Shown: in pieces, positions 51,065 through 63,115 of the stretch
Position numbering within the stretch: the first letter of the stretch is position 1
How the letters are laid out: the number at the start of each line of letters is the position of its first letter
Assembly (NCBI RefSeq): GCF_002099425.1
Contig: NW_018344273.1
Location: 1,938,501-2,002,500, forward strand
Source: Phascolarctos cinereus
Lineage: Eukaryota; Chordata; Mammalia; Diprotodontia; Phascolarctidae
DNA length: 64,000 nucleotides
Direction: 5' to 3'
Program-made: the position numbers and the translations under genes
Notes under the pieces: model-generated
Database searches by the model: none
Seen by the model: the letters and a program-made list of their open reading frames with translations, nothing else
What the model was told of the DNA's origin: nothing

Positions 51065-51281
51065 AGGACTCAAGCCAACAAGTATTTATTAAGAGTTTGT
51101 TATGTGCCAGGCACTTTGTAAGCGCTGAAAATATGGATGGGGGAGGCAAAAACAGGGTTTTCAGGGAGCTTATACTCTAATGGGGGAGGCAAATAGTAAA
51201 TAACTGTGTACATACAAGATGGACAGATGGATAGAAAGAGAGAGGGATGGATAGGTAGAGAAAGGGGGATGAATAGATGAC

Positions 51282-51335
<54 letters not shown>

Positions 51336-51500
51336 GTAGATAGAAAGACAGAAATACACACTTATAGTAAATGGGGAGATAATCTCAGAGGGAAGACACT
51401 GGCAGTAATGGGGACTGGGAAAGGCATCTTAAAGAAGGTAAGGTACGAACTGAGTCTTAAAGGAAGCCAGGGAAGTTATGTGGTAGAGGACTCATGAGAT
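51065..51500 (-). repeat. L2 LINE 3' end with an internal microsatellite
   Basis: 'caagtatttattaagagttt', 'atgtgccaggcactttgtaa', then after the GATA tract 'aggcatcttaaagaagg', reverse L2. Confidence 0.7.
51282..51345. repeat. (GATA)n/(GACA)n microsatellite
   Basis: About 10 GATA units followed by GACA units. Confidence 0.97.
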
Positions 51501-51534
51501 CCTTAAGCAGTTTGTATCCATCAACATACTCAAA

Positions 51535-51660
51535 ATCCTAGATCTTAAGAAGTAAAATGGATCTTAGAAGCTATCTACAGAAAAGGAAACTGAGGTCTAA
51601 AAGGTGAAGTTGATTCTTAACAAGGTCACAAAGTGAGTTAGCAATCAATGAGTCCAATGC
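51535..51660 (-). repeat. MIR fragment
   Basis: 'ggatcttagaagctatctac' and 'aaaaggaaactgaggtctaa', reverse. Confidence 0.6.
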
Positions 51661-51691
51661 GTCTTCCTACTCTGTTATGCCTACTCTCCGG

Positions 51692-51920
51692 AATGTTGTT
51701 GTTTAGTCATTTTCAGTCATATCTGACTCTTCGTGACCCCATTTGGGATTTTCTTGGCAAGGATACTGAAGTGATTTGCCCTTTTCTTCTCCAGCTCATT
51801 TTACAGATGAGGAAACTGAGGAAAACAGGGTTAAATGACTTGCCCAAGGTCACAGTAAATGTCTGAGGCCAGATTTGAATTCAGCTCTTTCTCATTCCAG
51901 GCCCAGTGCTCTAGTTGCCC
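51692..51920 (-). repeat. RTE-tailed tRNA SINE (MAR1 type), head shortened
   Basis: 'gttgtttagtcattttcagt' to 'ccagtgctctagttgcc'. Confidence 0.87.
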
Positions 51921-52349
51921 TCAACTTTCAGGAATAGGTTCCTACAAAAAAAAAAAAGCATAACCATCACTGAGTATGCCACTGGCTAAATGTAAGTCAA
52001 TTTATGGTAGAAAAAAATGGTATCTTATATCCTGAAAACTAACTTTAGGATACCTCAGATTTGCCCTGGTGTGTCAGTGTTACATAGCAAAATATGTTAC
52101 CACTTTTTTGAACTCATTTTGCATCGCCTAAAGGGTGGGGTGGGTCCAGTAAATTTGCTAGGTGAGGAGCTCCTCCCAAAACACTGAAACCTTGCACTGG
52201 CCCAGATTCACCATAGCGTCTGCCAGATTCTCTGCAGCCTGGCTCAGGCTCTGTTTCCCCAGCTCCTAAATGCTGTGAAACTTTGGGACTCAAGAGCAAA
52301 AACAGTGAGTGAAGCAAGAGAGAGGAAGAGATTGCCTCTGAAACCCACT

Positions 52350-53145
52350 GAGGGAAAACCATGCTGGAAAGCAATTTGGAATTATGTCCCACCAGTTACT
52401 AAACAGTACATGTCCTTTGACCCAGCTATGCCACTGTTAGGCCTATACTCCACAGTGATTAAATAAAGAGGAAACAGTCCTATACATACACAAATATTTG
52501 TAGCAGCTCTTTTTGTGGGGGCAAAAAAAAAGAAACTAAAGGAATGTCCATCAACTGAGGAATAGCTGAATAAATTATGGTGTATGAATGTGAAGGAATA
52601 CTGTTAAGCTATAATAAATGAGGAGATAAATGATTTCAAAGAGACATGGAAATACATATGAACTGACACAGAGAGAAACGAGCAGAACCTGAAGAACAAT
52701 TTATACCATAACATCAGTATTACAAAAATGAACAATTTAAAAGACTTTTATATGAGCAGAATCAGGAGAAAAATTTATACAATAACAACAACATTGTAAA
52801 GACAAACAACTTTGAAAGCTATAAGAACTATAATTGATGCAATGACTATCCATGATTCCAGAGGACTAATGTTGAAACATGCCATCCATCTCCTGACAGA
52901 GAAGTGATAAATTTGGGGTATGGAATGAAACATACATGTGTGTATATGTAGGTATAGATGCATATATGTACACACACAATTAAATGTATATATGTGTATG
53001 TAGCCAATGAGGACATTTATTTTGCTTGACTATGCATAACTGTTACCAAAAAAAACTGTTTTTAACTTCTCTTTTTTTTTCAAGGGGGTTCGGAGGTGGA
53101 AGGCAAAGAAAATACATTTCTGTTAATTTAAAAAAACACTTAGAA
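52350..53145 (+). repeat. L1 LINE, end of ORF2 and 3' UTR
   Basis: Shares the order of blocks with 62160-62950: 'acagtacatgtcctttgacc', 'gtagcagctctttttgtggg', 'ggaatgtccatcaactgagg', then an A-rich 3' UTR. Confidence 0.8.
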
Positions 53146-53410
53146 ACTGAGACTGGAAAACAGATTTGAGTGTTGAATGCAAACCCACCCTTCTTCTAAA
53201 ATCAGAGTTCTCCCAGAGACAATGTATGGACCCTAGACCTGTCACAACAGATTCTGGAGCCAGGGTAGAAGCTGGAGAGAAAGAGAAGAGAGGTAAGAGT
53301 TGGTTGGTTCCATTGGGAAATAGGAAACAGAGGAAGAGAAAGAGGGTAGTAAGAAAGCACAGGTAATGGTGATAAAGGGAAATAGAAAACTGCCTCCCCC
53401 CTCTCCAGCC

Positions 53411-53681
53411 CAGGGCAGCAAGGTGTACAGTGCATAAAGTGTCAGGCCTGGAGTCAGGAAGACTTGTCTTCCTGAGTTGAAATCTGGCCTCAGACACTTA
53501 CTAGCTATGTGACCCTGGACAAGTCACTTAACCTTTTTAGCCTCAGTTTCCTTATCTGTAAAATTAGAAGGAGATGGTAAAGCTAGAGAAAGAAATGCTA
53601 AACCACTCCAGTATCTTTGCCAAGAAAACCCCAGAAGGGATGAGGAGGAATTGGGCACAACTCAACTACAACAACAACAGT
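53411..53681 (+). repeat. RTE-tailed tRNA SINE (MAR1 type), full length
   Basis: Head 'gggcagcaaggtgtacagtg', CORE-like block, then 'gccaagaaaaccccagaagg' and a tail ending (CAA)n at 53670. Confidence 0.87.
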
Positions 53682-53692
53682 ATTCAATGATT

Positions 53693-53915
53693 AAAGACAG
53701 CTAAGTGGCTAGATTGCTGGACTTCTAATTCAGCAAGACCTGAGTTTGAATTCTACCTCAGACACTATGTGATCCTGTGCGAATCAACCTGTTTCCTCAT
53801 TTATAAAATGGGGATAATAATAGCACCTACCCTATTATGTTGTTGTGAGGATCAAATAAGAGAAGCCATATAAAGCATTTTTGCAAACCTTCAAACACTG
53901 TATAAATGCCATCTT
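53693..53915 (+). repeat. L2-tailed tRNA SINE (THER1/MIR type)
   Basis: 'gcaagacctgagtttgaatt', 'ttataaaatggggataataa'. Confidence 0.8.
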
Positions 53916-54064
53916 TTAGCCAAGATTGGCTCATGTACCATGAAGTCAGGCAGACATGGACATCACTTGGTTGGCTATTGATTCATTCAGATTTTAAAAT
54001 ATATTTATTGAACACCTGCTACATGCTAAAGCACTGTCATGGCAGACACACAACCACCAATTAA

Positions 54065-54360
54065 AAAGATGCAGTTAGACAATCTGGTGCAGCAGAGTCA
54101 ATCAGCAAGTCAGATGCTGTCAGGACAGCCCATCAGGTAATCAGTCAGTGAGACACACACCACTAGGGAACCATACTTCATTCAGCTAGTCAGATAGACT
54201 ATTCTGGATGTCAAACACAATAAGAACTGTCAATCAGCCATCCGGATACAGTCAAACTGATAAGTGGGAACAGTCAGTCAAGTGGAATCCACCAGGGGGT
54301 CAGACAGGGTTGGTCAGTCAGACACTGTCAGTTAGACTTAGGCGATCAACATCAGGACAG
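54065..54360. repeat. GTCAG-rich degenerate repeat block
   Basis: Nine GTCAG pentamers in about 300 bp, often as CAGTCAG or GTCAGTCAG, with related CAATCAG and CATCAGG. Spacing is irregular. No family recognised; probably a decayed minisatellite. Confidence 0.55.
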
Positions 54361-54507
54361 CATCTCTCTGGGGTCTCTCTAAAGTAGTCTGATCTGGGTG
54401 AAAAACTATGATGTGAGATCACATTGGGGAACCAAATGACCATCAGGTTGGAGCTCTGTCAGGCCAGGACTCTGGGGACTAAAGAGAGAAGGGCCAGTGC
54501 ACTGTAC

Positions 54508-54560
54508 CTGCTGGTGAGGAGGTGTCAGTACCTTAGCTGCCTCTGCAGTCTTGGTGATGG
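54508..54560 (-). other. Candidate minus-strand exon, unassigned
   Basis: On the minus strand, 53 bases lie between a strong acceptor (T-run, then ttgttgttacag) and a donor cag|gtacag, open as AITKTAEAAKVLTPPHQQ. No family recognised. Human has minus-strand genes beyond SLAMF8, so an exon here is possible, but chance is equally possible. Confidence 0.2.
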
Positions 54561-55241
54561 CTGTAACAACAACAACAAAAAAAAACTGAAATCCATTCAG
54601 AAGTAACACTGAGGCACAGTGACTCCTTAGGGCTATAACCTTCATGGTGGAGTCTAAGACCTAAAAATGGTTTTGGTGGGGAGAAAAGTCACAGAAGCCA
54701 GGAGAGGAGGGAAGCCCAGACTCAGATACCTGCACCTAGAGGACCTGACAGAATGGGGCAGATAGAGACAACAGACTTAAAGTCTGCCCTTTCTAGAGGA
54801 AAGATGGTGGTTCTCAGAACCACAACCAGGGTAAGGCAAGCAAGTTGTTATCTCAGGTACTGAATTCTCTGGGTGCCAAATTGACCTACCAGACACAAGG
54901 AATTTGACTATGGATCCATGTGTGGAAGACTAGCAACATTCCTCATTATTGTTTTAGCAAGTGAGGTTCATTCACCATGACAGCCCTTTTGGGTTGGATG
55001 GGGTGGGGGGTGAAGATGAAGGAAGCAGTTCTAAAGAAGTCAGAGACAACCATCCTTTTTCCTGAGAGTGCTGTTCTAGATAGGTTCACCATCCTGAGTA
55101 ACTCCCATACAACTGGAAACCAGAAGGGAGAAATGATGATAGGAACAGCTCACACACCTCCAAGTAGGGAAGGAACTGGGTACCTGAGCACAGGGGTAGG
55201 GATGAGGCAAGGGGAAGTGAAGACTTTCCTCAATTCAAAAT
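54561..55241. other. No recognised gene or repeat
   Basis: Repeat-free for this window; the open frame at 54977-55261 has no domain. Confidence 0.4.
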
Positions 55242-55250
55242 GTTGGTCTT

Positions 55251-55400
55251 GGGGCAGCTAGGTCACGCAATGGATAGAGCACTGGCCCTGAAGTCAGGAG
55301 GACCTGAGTTCAAGTGTGGCCCCAGACCAAACACTTGACACTTACTAGCTGTGTGACCCTGGGCAAGTCACTTAACCCCAATTGCCTTAAAAAATAAAAA
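55251..55400 (+). repeat. A-tailed tRNA SINE (WSINE type) with duplication
   Basis: Head 'ggggcagctaggtcacgcaa', end 'aaccccaattgccttaaaaa'. Flanked by gttggtctt (55242-55250) and gttagtctt (55401-55409). Confidence 0.95.
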
Positions 55401-55409
55401 GTTAGTCTT

Positions 55410-55999
55410 CACTGGGACCATGGTTGTTTATAGTCTGCTCCTCCACTGCAATGAAAGAGAGCGTGGAGAGAATAGGATCTTCTGTGGGCTATGCCCACTA
55501 ACATCAGGTGGGGGAGGGGGAGGAACTGTACTAGACCCAGCTGGGATACCTCCCTTTTGCTGCCTCTATCCCCACTCAGACACATTTGTTTGACCACAGT
55601 AGGGCCCATGAGCTTCCTCTGTCTCCCAATGACCTCTGCATCTTTGGTGGAAAATTCTAGACTTTTACCTAGGGCTTAACTTCATCCACCATCAACATAT
55701 ATCAGGGTCCCCATATGTAGACAGGGATGATATTGTTGGAGATGACAAGCTATTGGGTATAGTATAAGTGGTACCAATCTCCCCTTCTGAGCATAGTCCC
55801 CTAGGTGTCACTAGAGAGCTCAATATCGTTCTCTGAGCTCAAAACCCTGGAAACTTCAACGTTGTGTCTTTTAAGTATGGGGCAAATGATCTCACAAGTT
55901 TGTATTATCCTTTTCCACTGCTATGTTGGGAAGCTTAGTTATGCAGAGTTTTAATGGAAGTCACTGATGCTTTCCATGTGATCTTGGGCAAGTCATGTA
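55410..55999. other. No recognised gene or repeat
   Basis: Nothing supported. Confidence 0.4.
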
Positions 56000-56158
56000 T
56001 CTAGAAATGAAGGGATCTTATAAGTCATTTAATCCAAGTCTTTAATTTTACAAATGAGGAAATTGAGGCCCAGAGAAATGTTGGCCAACATTGCACAGGT
56101 AGTAAGTATCATAGATGGATTTAACTCAAGTCCTCTGACTCTAGAGCTAGTGTACTTT
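56000..56158 (-). repeat. MIR SINE
   Basis: 'ttttacaaatgaggaaattg' and 'aactcaagtcctctgactct', reverse. Confidence 0.7.
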
Positions 56159-56173
56159 TGAATGTATTAAGTT

Positions 56174-56310
56174 GGGGCAGCTAGGTGGCACAGTGGATAG
56201 AGCATTGGCCTTAGCTTCAAGAGGACCTGAGTTCAAATCCAGCCTCAGACCATAACACTGTGTGACCCCAGGAAAGTCACTTAACCCCACTACCTAGCCA
56301 AAAAAAAAAA
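56174..56310 (+). repeat. A-tailed tRNA SINE (WSINE type) with duplication
   Basis: Head 'ggggcagctaggtggcacag', short A tail. Flanked by gtattaagt (56164-56172) and gtaccaagt (56311-56319), 7 of 9 matching. Confidence 0.92.
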
Positions 56311-56319
56311 GTACCAAGT

Positions 56320-58095
56320 CATTGCCTCTCTAAACCTTGCCTTTTCTCTTTCTTCATCTAATAGAACACCATTAACTTTCTCATAAGGTTGCAATATGTT
56401 GGTTCAATTTTTAATCCAGATAACACAGACTGATTGACCATGTCCCAACCTCCCAAAGCCCCTACCTAATGTCAAACTACCAAATACTGACCCACTAGTG
56501 GGTATTTCAATTTCTTGTCGTCTCTGGCCTAATCAGATGCATAGTACCTGTTTTCAAAGGAGACAGTCATGTCAGTGACTATGGCCATTAGGTTCTTATG
56601 ATCTAAAATTACAAAATTCTGTTGAAGTACCTCTTCTGGTCCAGGAACAGTTAGATTCCCCTGAAACCTCAGTGGTCTCTGGCATTCATTGCTTTCACTA
56701 ATCTGTTTAAAACAGCATCGTGGCATTGGGCAATATTAGCCCCGGTCAGGTGATGATTACAGTGACAAAGGATAGAGAAGAGTATTTCATTAGGTGTTCT
56801 AGGCAGTAGCATTTGCCTCCAGAGCCAAATCTTCTGACCCTGTTTCAAAGGGATGCAGTTTAATCTGGCTCTGTGAACAAAATCCCAGCTTGCAAAACAA
56901 GTAATGAATCCTCCCTAACAAAAAAAAGGTTAGAGGCAAAAGCAATAGAAGACACCAAATACATTTTGCCCAGATCTGGTCTATCAACTAGCTGTGGCTT
57001 GTAAATGTTGTGAGGGCTGTCCTCCATATGTAGTAGGTGTGGCTGGAAGGGAGACACAATAGATGTCTCCAGCCCATTCTCCTCCCACCTTTCTCTAAGA
57101 GAGACTTTAATTCCTGCCAGGAAGGGAATCAGGAGGTGAAGGCCAGAAGCTTAACCACTCTACTATCCTCAGAGAGAGGGAGTACTGGGCTAGAATTATG
57201 TCTGTTCCCTTAAATATTTTTAGTCTAGGGGATGTAGTTTTTAGGTTCAATTTAACTTCTGATCACTGTTTCATTAATTGGAAAAGCAGGACTCCAAGCT
57301 TTCTATCTAAGATTTGACCCCTTTTCCCACTAAATACCAGTTCCACAATGAATACACAGAGCAATTAGCAAAGAAACTCATTTATCCAATTTGATAGCCA
57401 AATAGAAATCAGAGAAAGTACACACAGGAGAATATATACTAGACAATACAGAGTGAAAGCAGGAGGGAGATAACTCAGCTTGACCAAGAGAATCTGATCC
57501 AAGGGGAAATGCCCTAAAGGCTGTAGGGCAATAATCTGGGGAATAAGGGCATGATGGAGATTGCTAGCTCCTCTCATGTTGGGTTCTTCCCAGAAGTAAC
57601 TGCGGAACCCAAAGAGACTTTCTAGCTCAAAGAGAGTATTCTCTTCTCTTCTGCCCTTGACAACTCCACCTTGCCCTTCATGCAGGAGCAGGGCATTAAT
57701 CTCCACCACAGCCCATTGGCATGGGACTGGGATTACATAAAATTGATGAAGCACTCGCTTTAAAAGTTGTTACATCCCTGCTGGAGCCATAGGGCTAAAA
57801 CCCTATTGGTTGGCCTCCACTTGACTTTGACTTCCTTATGTGGTCAACCATTGAGAGGCTGCACAAAACCAGGACTACATGTTGGATGCAAACTTCACCT
57901 CCATGGAGCCATTCAGGTATGGGGCTATGAGTTGCACTTAATTCTGTTCCTTATCATATCACTAAAGAAATTATAAGAAAAGCACCTCTCATTAAAGATG
58001 ATAATATCTGCCTTATCTAATTATTTGAATTACTAATATGATTTTTTCCATATTGATCGAATTCAATGATTTTTAAATTACTTATTGAATCAACA
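56320..58095. other. Largest stretch without a recognised element in the right half
   Basis: A 129-codon minus-strand frame at 57365-57754 and smaller ones at 56529-57057 have no recognisable domain or splice frame. An old LTR-type or other repeat at about 57360-57990 is possible but unproven. Confidence 0.3.
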
Positions 58096-59235
58096 GATAA
58101 ACCTAAAATAAGTACAAATGGTCAATATTAAAAATTAGAGGGAAAATAATAAATTGAAAACAGCAGAAAAAGAAATAATAAATAAAACTAAAAACTGTTT
58201 TTAAAAGACTAATAAAATTAACAAACCCTTAGCTACTCTAATTAAAAAATAGACAGCAGAAAATCAAATCAATAAAATAGCAAATGAGCAAGGTAAAATC
58301 ACAGCAATACCAGAAGAAATAAAAAGAATAATCAACACATGTTATGCACAACTATATGCTAAAAAAAAAACTGAGAACAGAAAAGAAATAGAGGAATATT
58401 TTCAAAAATATAAAATAACTAAACCATTAGAAGACTAGATAGGGATCTTAAATAACCCAATCTCATTAAGAAAGAATAGATCTAGCTACAAAGAAACTAC
58501 CAAAGGTGGAGGGGTGGGAGTTCCCTGGGACCCTGAACCTAATGGATTTATAGGAGAGTTTTATTAAACTTTTAAAAAAGTTAGTATCCATACTTCATAA
58601 ATTATTCTCAAAAACTGAAAAAGTAAGAGCCTACAAGAATCCTTTTATGAGACAATATAGTCCTACCACCTAAACCAAGGGAAAATAAAACACAGAAAGA
58701 AAATTATAAACCAATATCATTAATGAATATTGACTCAAATTTTTTTAATAAAATCCTACCAAACAGATTACAGTGATGTATTCAAGAAATTACTCATTAT
58801 GATCAAGTGAGATTTATACCAGGGTTATAAGGATGGTTCAAAATTAGGAAAACAATCAACATAATTAATCATATTAAAACCCAAAATATCCCAAATCTCA
58901 AAAGATGTAGAAAAAGACTTTGACAAAGTATAATACTCTTTAAGCACAGAGAGACCTTTTTTCATAAAAAGCTTCATCTAAAACCAAAAGCAAGTATATG
59001 CAACAGGGGTACACTAGAACCTTTTCTAATAAATACGGAGTGAAGCAAGAATGCCCATTCTCCCCATTATAATTTAACAGAGTATTGGAAATCTTAGCAA
59101 TAACAATAAGACAAGAGAAAGGATTAAAAGACTAAAAATAGGTGAAGAGGAAATAAAACTATCCCTGTTTGCTGATGATATGATAGTTCACTTGAAAAAT
59201 CCCAGAGAATCACTAAAGATACTAAGTGAGATAAC

Positions 59236-60804
59236 TGATTTGTTGTTCAGTCATTCAGTCATGTCCGACTCTTTGCGATCTCATGGACCACAGCACACCA
59301 GACCCTTCTACCCTCCATTATCTCTCAGAGTCTGCCCATATTCGTGTTATCATTTCCATGACACTGTCTATCCATCTCATCCTTTGCCATCCCCTTGTCC
59401 TTTTGCCTTCAATCTTTCCCAACATCAGGGTCTTTTCCAATGAATTCTGTGTTCTCATTACATGGTCAAAGTATTTAAGCTTCAGCTTCAGTATTTGACC
59501 TTTCAGTGAATAGTCTGAATCAATTTTTTTTAAGTATTGACTGATTTGATTTCCTTGCTGTCCAAAGGACTCTCAGAAGTCTTCTGCTGTGCCACAATTT
59601 GAAAGCCTCAATTTTGCAGCACTTATAGTCCAACTCTCATAGCCACATGCTGCTACTGGAAAAACTATAGCTTTAACTACACAGACCTTTGTGGGTAAGG
59701 TGATAGCTCTGCTCCTTTATTATGCTGTCCATATTTGCCATAGCTTTCCCTCCAAGGAGCAAGCATCTATTAATTTCATGGCAGCAGTCTCCATTTGCAG
59801 TGGTCTTTGAACCCAAGACTATAAAATCTGACCCTGCTTCCATTTCTTCCCCCTCTATTTGCCAGGGATTGATAGGAGCCATTGCTAAGATCTTAGCTTG
59901 TTTGATGTTAAGCCTCAAGCCAGCTTTCACACTTTCCTCTTCCACTTTCATCAAGAGGTTTCTTAATTCTTCTTCACTTTCTACCATCAGAGTGATGTCA
60001 TCTGCATATCTGAGATTGTTGCTATTTCTCCTGGTAAACTTAATCCAGTTTTTGATTCATTCAGCCTGGCATTTTGCATGATGTACTCTGCATATAACTT
60101 AAACAAATAAAGTGACAATATGCAGCCTTGTACTTTTTTCCAAATCTTAAATTAATCAGTCGTTCCATGTTTAGTTCTAACTGTTGCTTCTTGACCCACA
60201 TACAGACTCCTTAGAAGACAACTAAAATAATCTGGTACTCCCATCTCTTGCCACATTTTGTTGTGATTCACACAGTCAAAGGTTTTAGTATAGTCAATGA
60301 AGCAGAAGGAGATATTTTTCTGGAGCCCCCTTGCTTTCTCCATAATCCAGCAAGTATTGACAACTTGGCTTCTAGTTCTTCTGCCTCTTTGAAAACCAGC
60401 CTGCTCTTCTGGTAATTATCAATTCACATATTGCTGAAGCCTAGCTTGCAGAATCTTAAGCATAATCTTGCTAGTGTATGAAATGAGCACAATTGTTTGG
60501 TAAGTTGATCATTCTTTGGCATTGTCCTTCTTTAGGACTGGGGCATAAACGGATCTTTTCCAATCCATTGGCCACTACTGAGTTTTCCAAATTTGTTGGC
60601 ATATTCAGTGCAGCACTTTAACAACATCATCATTTAGGATTTTAAATGGCTCAGCTAAGATTTCATCACCTCCACTAGCCTTATTGTTAGCAATGCTTCC
60701 TAAGGTTCACTTGACTTCATTCTCCAGGATATCTGACTCTAGAGCAGCAAACACTATCATGGTTACTGATGATGTTAAGATTTTTCTCTTATAGTTTTTT
60801 CTGT
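59236..60804 (-). repeat. BovB-like RTE LINE, 5' truncated, inside the L1
   Basis: The minus-strand translation shows BovB-type RT: FCFIDYTKTFDCVNHNKMWQ near 60260-60320, VGQEATVRTKHGTTD near 60152-60196, and SEEELRNLLMKVEEES then LGSKTTANGDC between 59987 and 59780. The 3' end at the left ('gttcagtcattcagtcatgt') matches the tail of the MAR1-type SINEs. About 1.57 kb remains of an element usually about 3.2 kb. Some stops; inactive. Confidence 0.92.
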
Positions 60805-60969
60805 GGAGACAATAGCTTCAACAAAGTTGCAAAATTAATCCTCAAAAATCAATAGCATTTCTACATAGTAATAGCAAACCACAAGAAGCAATGATAAAAA
60901 GGGAAATCCCATTCCAAATAATTATAAAATGCCTAAAATATCTGGGAATCAACTTTCCAAGGAACACAT

Positions 60970-61110
60970 GGGGCAGTTAGGTGGTGCGATGGATAGAGCA
61001 CAGACCCTGAAGTCAGGAGGACCTGAGTTCAAATCTGGCCTCGGACCAAACACTTGACACTTACTAGCTGTGTGGCTCTGGGCAAGTCACTTAACCTCAA
61101 TTGCCTAAAA
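60970..61110 (+). repeat. A-tailed tRNA SINE (WSINE type), young
   Basis: Head 'ggggcagttaggtggtgcga', 'gagttcaaatctggcctcgg', end 'aacctcaattgcctaaaaaa'. Splits the L1 ORF2 remnant; no clear duplication. Confidence 0.95.
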
Positions 61111-63009
61111 AAAAAAAGGCTTGGATAGATTTCATTACAAAGCACTACTTAAAGAATTAAATAACAACTTAAATAGCTGGAGTAATATTCAGTGCTCATG
61201 GCTAGGTTGTGCCAATATAATAAAAATGACAATACTACCAAAATAATTTACATTTAATACTATACCAATCAAATAATCAAAAGAATACTTTAAAGAACTT
61301 GTTAAACAATTACAAGACTCATTTAGGAAAACAAAAGATCTAGAATATCAAGGGAAAGGATGAAAAAAGTAAGGATGAAGTACTTTCAGACCTCATACTA
61401 TATTGTAAAGCAGCAGTCATCAAAACCATCTGATATTGGTTTAAAAAAAGAATAATAGATTAATAAAACAGACTAGAGAATGGAGACTCAGAACTCAATA
61501 AACCAGTGTTTAATGAAATAGAAAACGTAAGTTACCTAAGGAAAACTCTCTATTTGTTCAAAAACTGCTAGGAAAATTCAAAACCAGTCTGGCAGAAATT
61601 AGGCTTAGGCTAATATCTTATATCACACTCCATGATACATTCTAAAAGGATATATAATCTTATTATTAAAGATCACGTTATTTAAAAAATTAGAAACAGA
61701 TTGTATACCTCTCACAGCTATGTGTAAGAAATGTATCAAACCTAAGAAGAGATAAAGGCAATTACAAAAGATAAAATAGATAACTTTGACTATTTGAAAT
61801 ATTTTATATCAAAATTCTCTATTAAAAGTTTAGAATTTAAGATATATAAAAATTAATAAATATAGCTGACTAATAGCCATTGCCCAATTCATAAATGATC
61901 AAAGGATATAAACAAATAGTCCTCAAAAGAACTGCAAAGTATTTATTATGTATTATGTATTAGGTATTATATATTATGCATTTTGCAACCCACATGAAAA
62001 AAATTCTCCAAATCACTAATAATAAAGGAAATGCAAACTAAAACAACTCTGAGGTTTCACCTCACACCTTGCCAATTGGCAAAAATGACAAAGAATGGCA
62101 AGAGTCAATATCAGAAGAGTGTGGGAAGATAGGCACACCAATATATTGTCAGTGGAGCTATAAAATGGTGCAGCCATTTGGAAAAACAATTTGAATTATT
62201 TTCCAGAAAGGGGGAGGAGGTACTTTTAAAATATTCATGCCTTTTGAACCAGAGACTCTATTACTGGGTTTATCTCAAAAAAAAAATTATTGACAAGAAA
62301 CAAGTTCCCATACTCTCTGAAATATTTATAGCAGCACTTTTTGTTATAGCTAAGATTTGGAAACAAAGTAGATGCCCATCAATTGGGGAATGGCTAAACA
62401 AATTATGGCATATGAATGTAATGGAATAATACTTTACTGTAAGAAATTATGTATGTAATAACAAATCTATATGAACTGATGCTGAGTGAAGTAAACAGAG
62501 ATGAGAAAACAACACCACAACAATGTAAAATGATAGAACAACACACTACAAAAATCATCATGTAACAAAATTATAAAGGTAAAGTGGAACTCAAAGGAAG
62601 AGAAATTAGAGAACCCTCTCCCTTCCAATCTACCCCTTAGTGGAGGTGGAAGGTTCACAGGTATTACACATTGGACATGTTTTCAGAGTTTCTCAATGTA
62701 TTTATCAATTATGCTGATTTTTTTCTCTCTAAATCCCCCCCCCCCATTTTGTTCTATGAGATGGCTCTTAGGGAGATGGAGATACATGGGATGCTATGCT
62801 GAGACACAGAAAACATAAATTAAAATTATTTTACAAAAATTATTTATTATAAGGGACGGTTTGGGGGAAGAAGGAAGGAGGATAATACAAAGGGAAATCT
62901 AGACAACATAAAAACAAAAAATGTAACTAAAAATTTATTTAAAAAATAGGGAACCAAAAGACAGCAGACATGCTATGAAAATGAAAAACAATTAATATAC
63001 GAAATGGAA

Positions 63010-63115
63010 CTGAAATAGGACCTGACGGATAGAAGGCAAATCTGAATTCAAATCCTGCTTCTAATACTTATTAGCCATGTGACCTTGGGGAAGGCATTTA
63101 ACAAAACTTCATGTG
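63010..63115 (+). repeat. MIR-like SINE fragment
   Basis: 'gaattcaaatcctgcttcta' then 'agccatgtgaccttggggaa'. Confidence 0.65.

Larger units (their letters stand above)
58100..62950 (+). repeat. L1 LINE, ORF2 remnant and 3' UTR, with two nested insertions
   Basis: The + strand translation gives L1 RT blocks: YDQVRFIPG near 58800, the catalytic FADD at 59168-59179 followed by MIVHLKNP, and KYLGINFP near 60935 after the RTE insertion. The ORF2 end and 3' UTR run on to about 62950. ORF1 and the ORF2 endonuclease are missing. Stops and frame changes throughout, so dead. Nested: RTE at 59236-60804 and SINE at 60970-61110. Confidence 0.88.
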
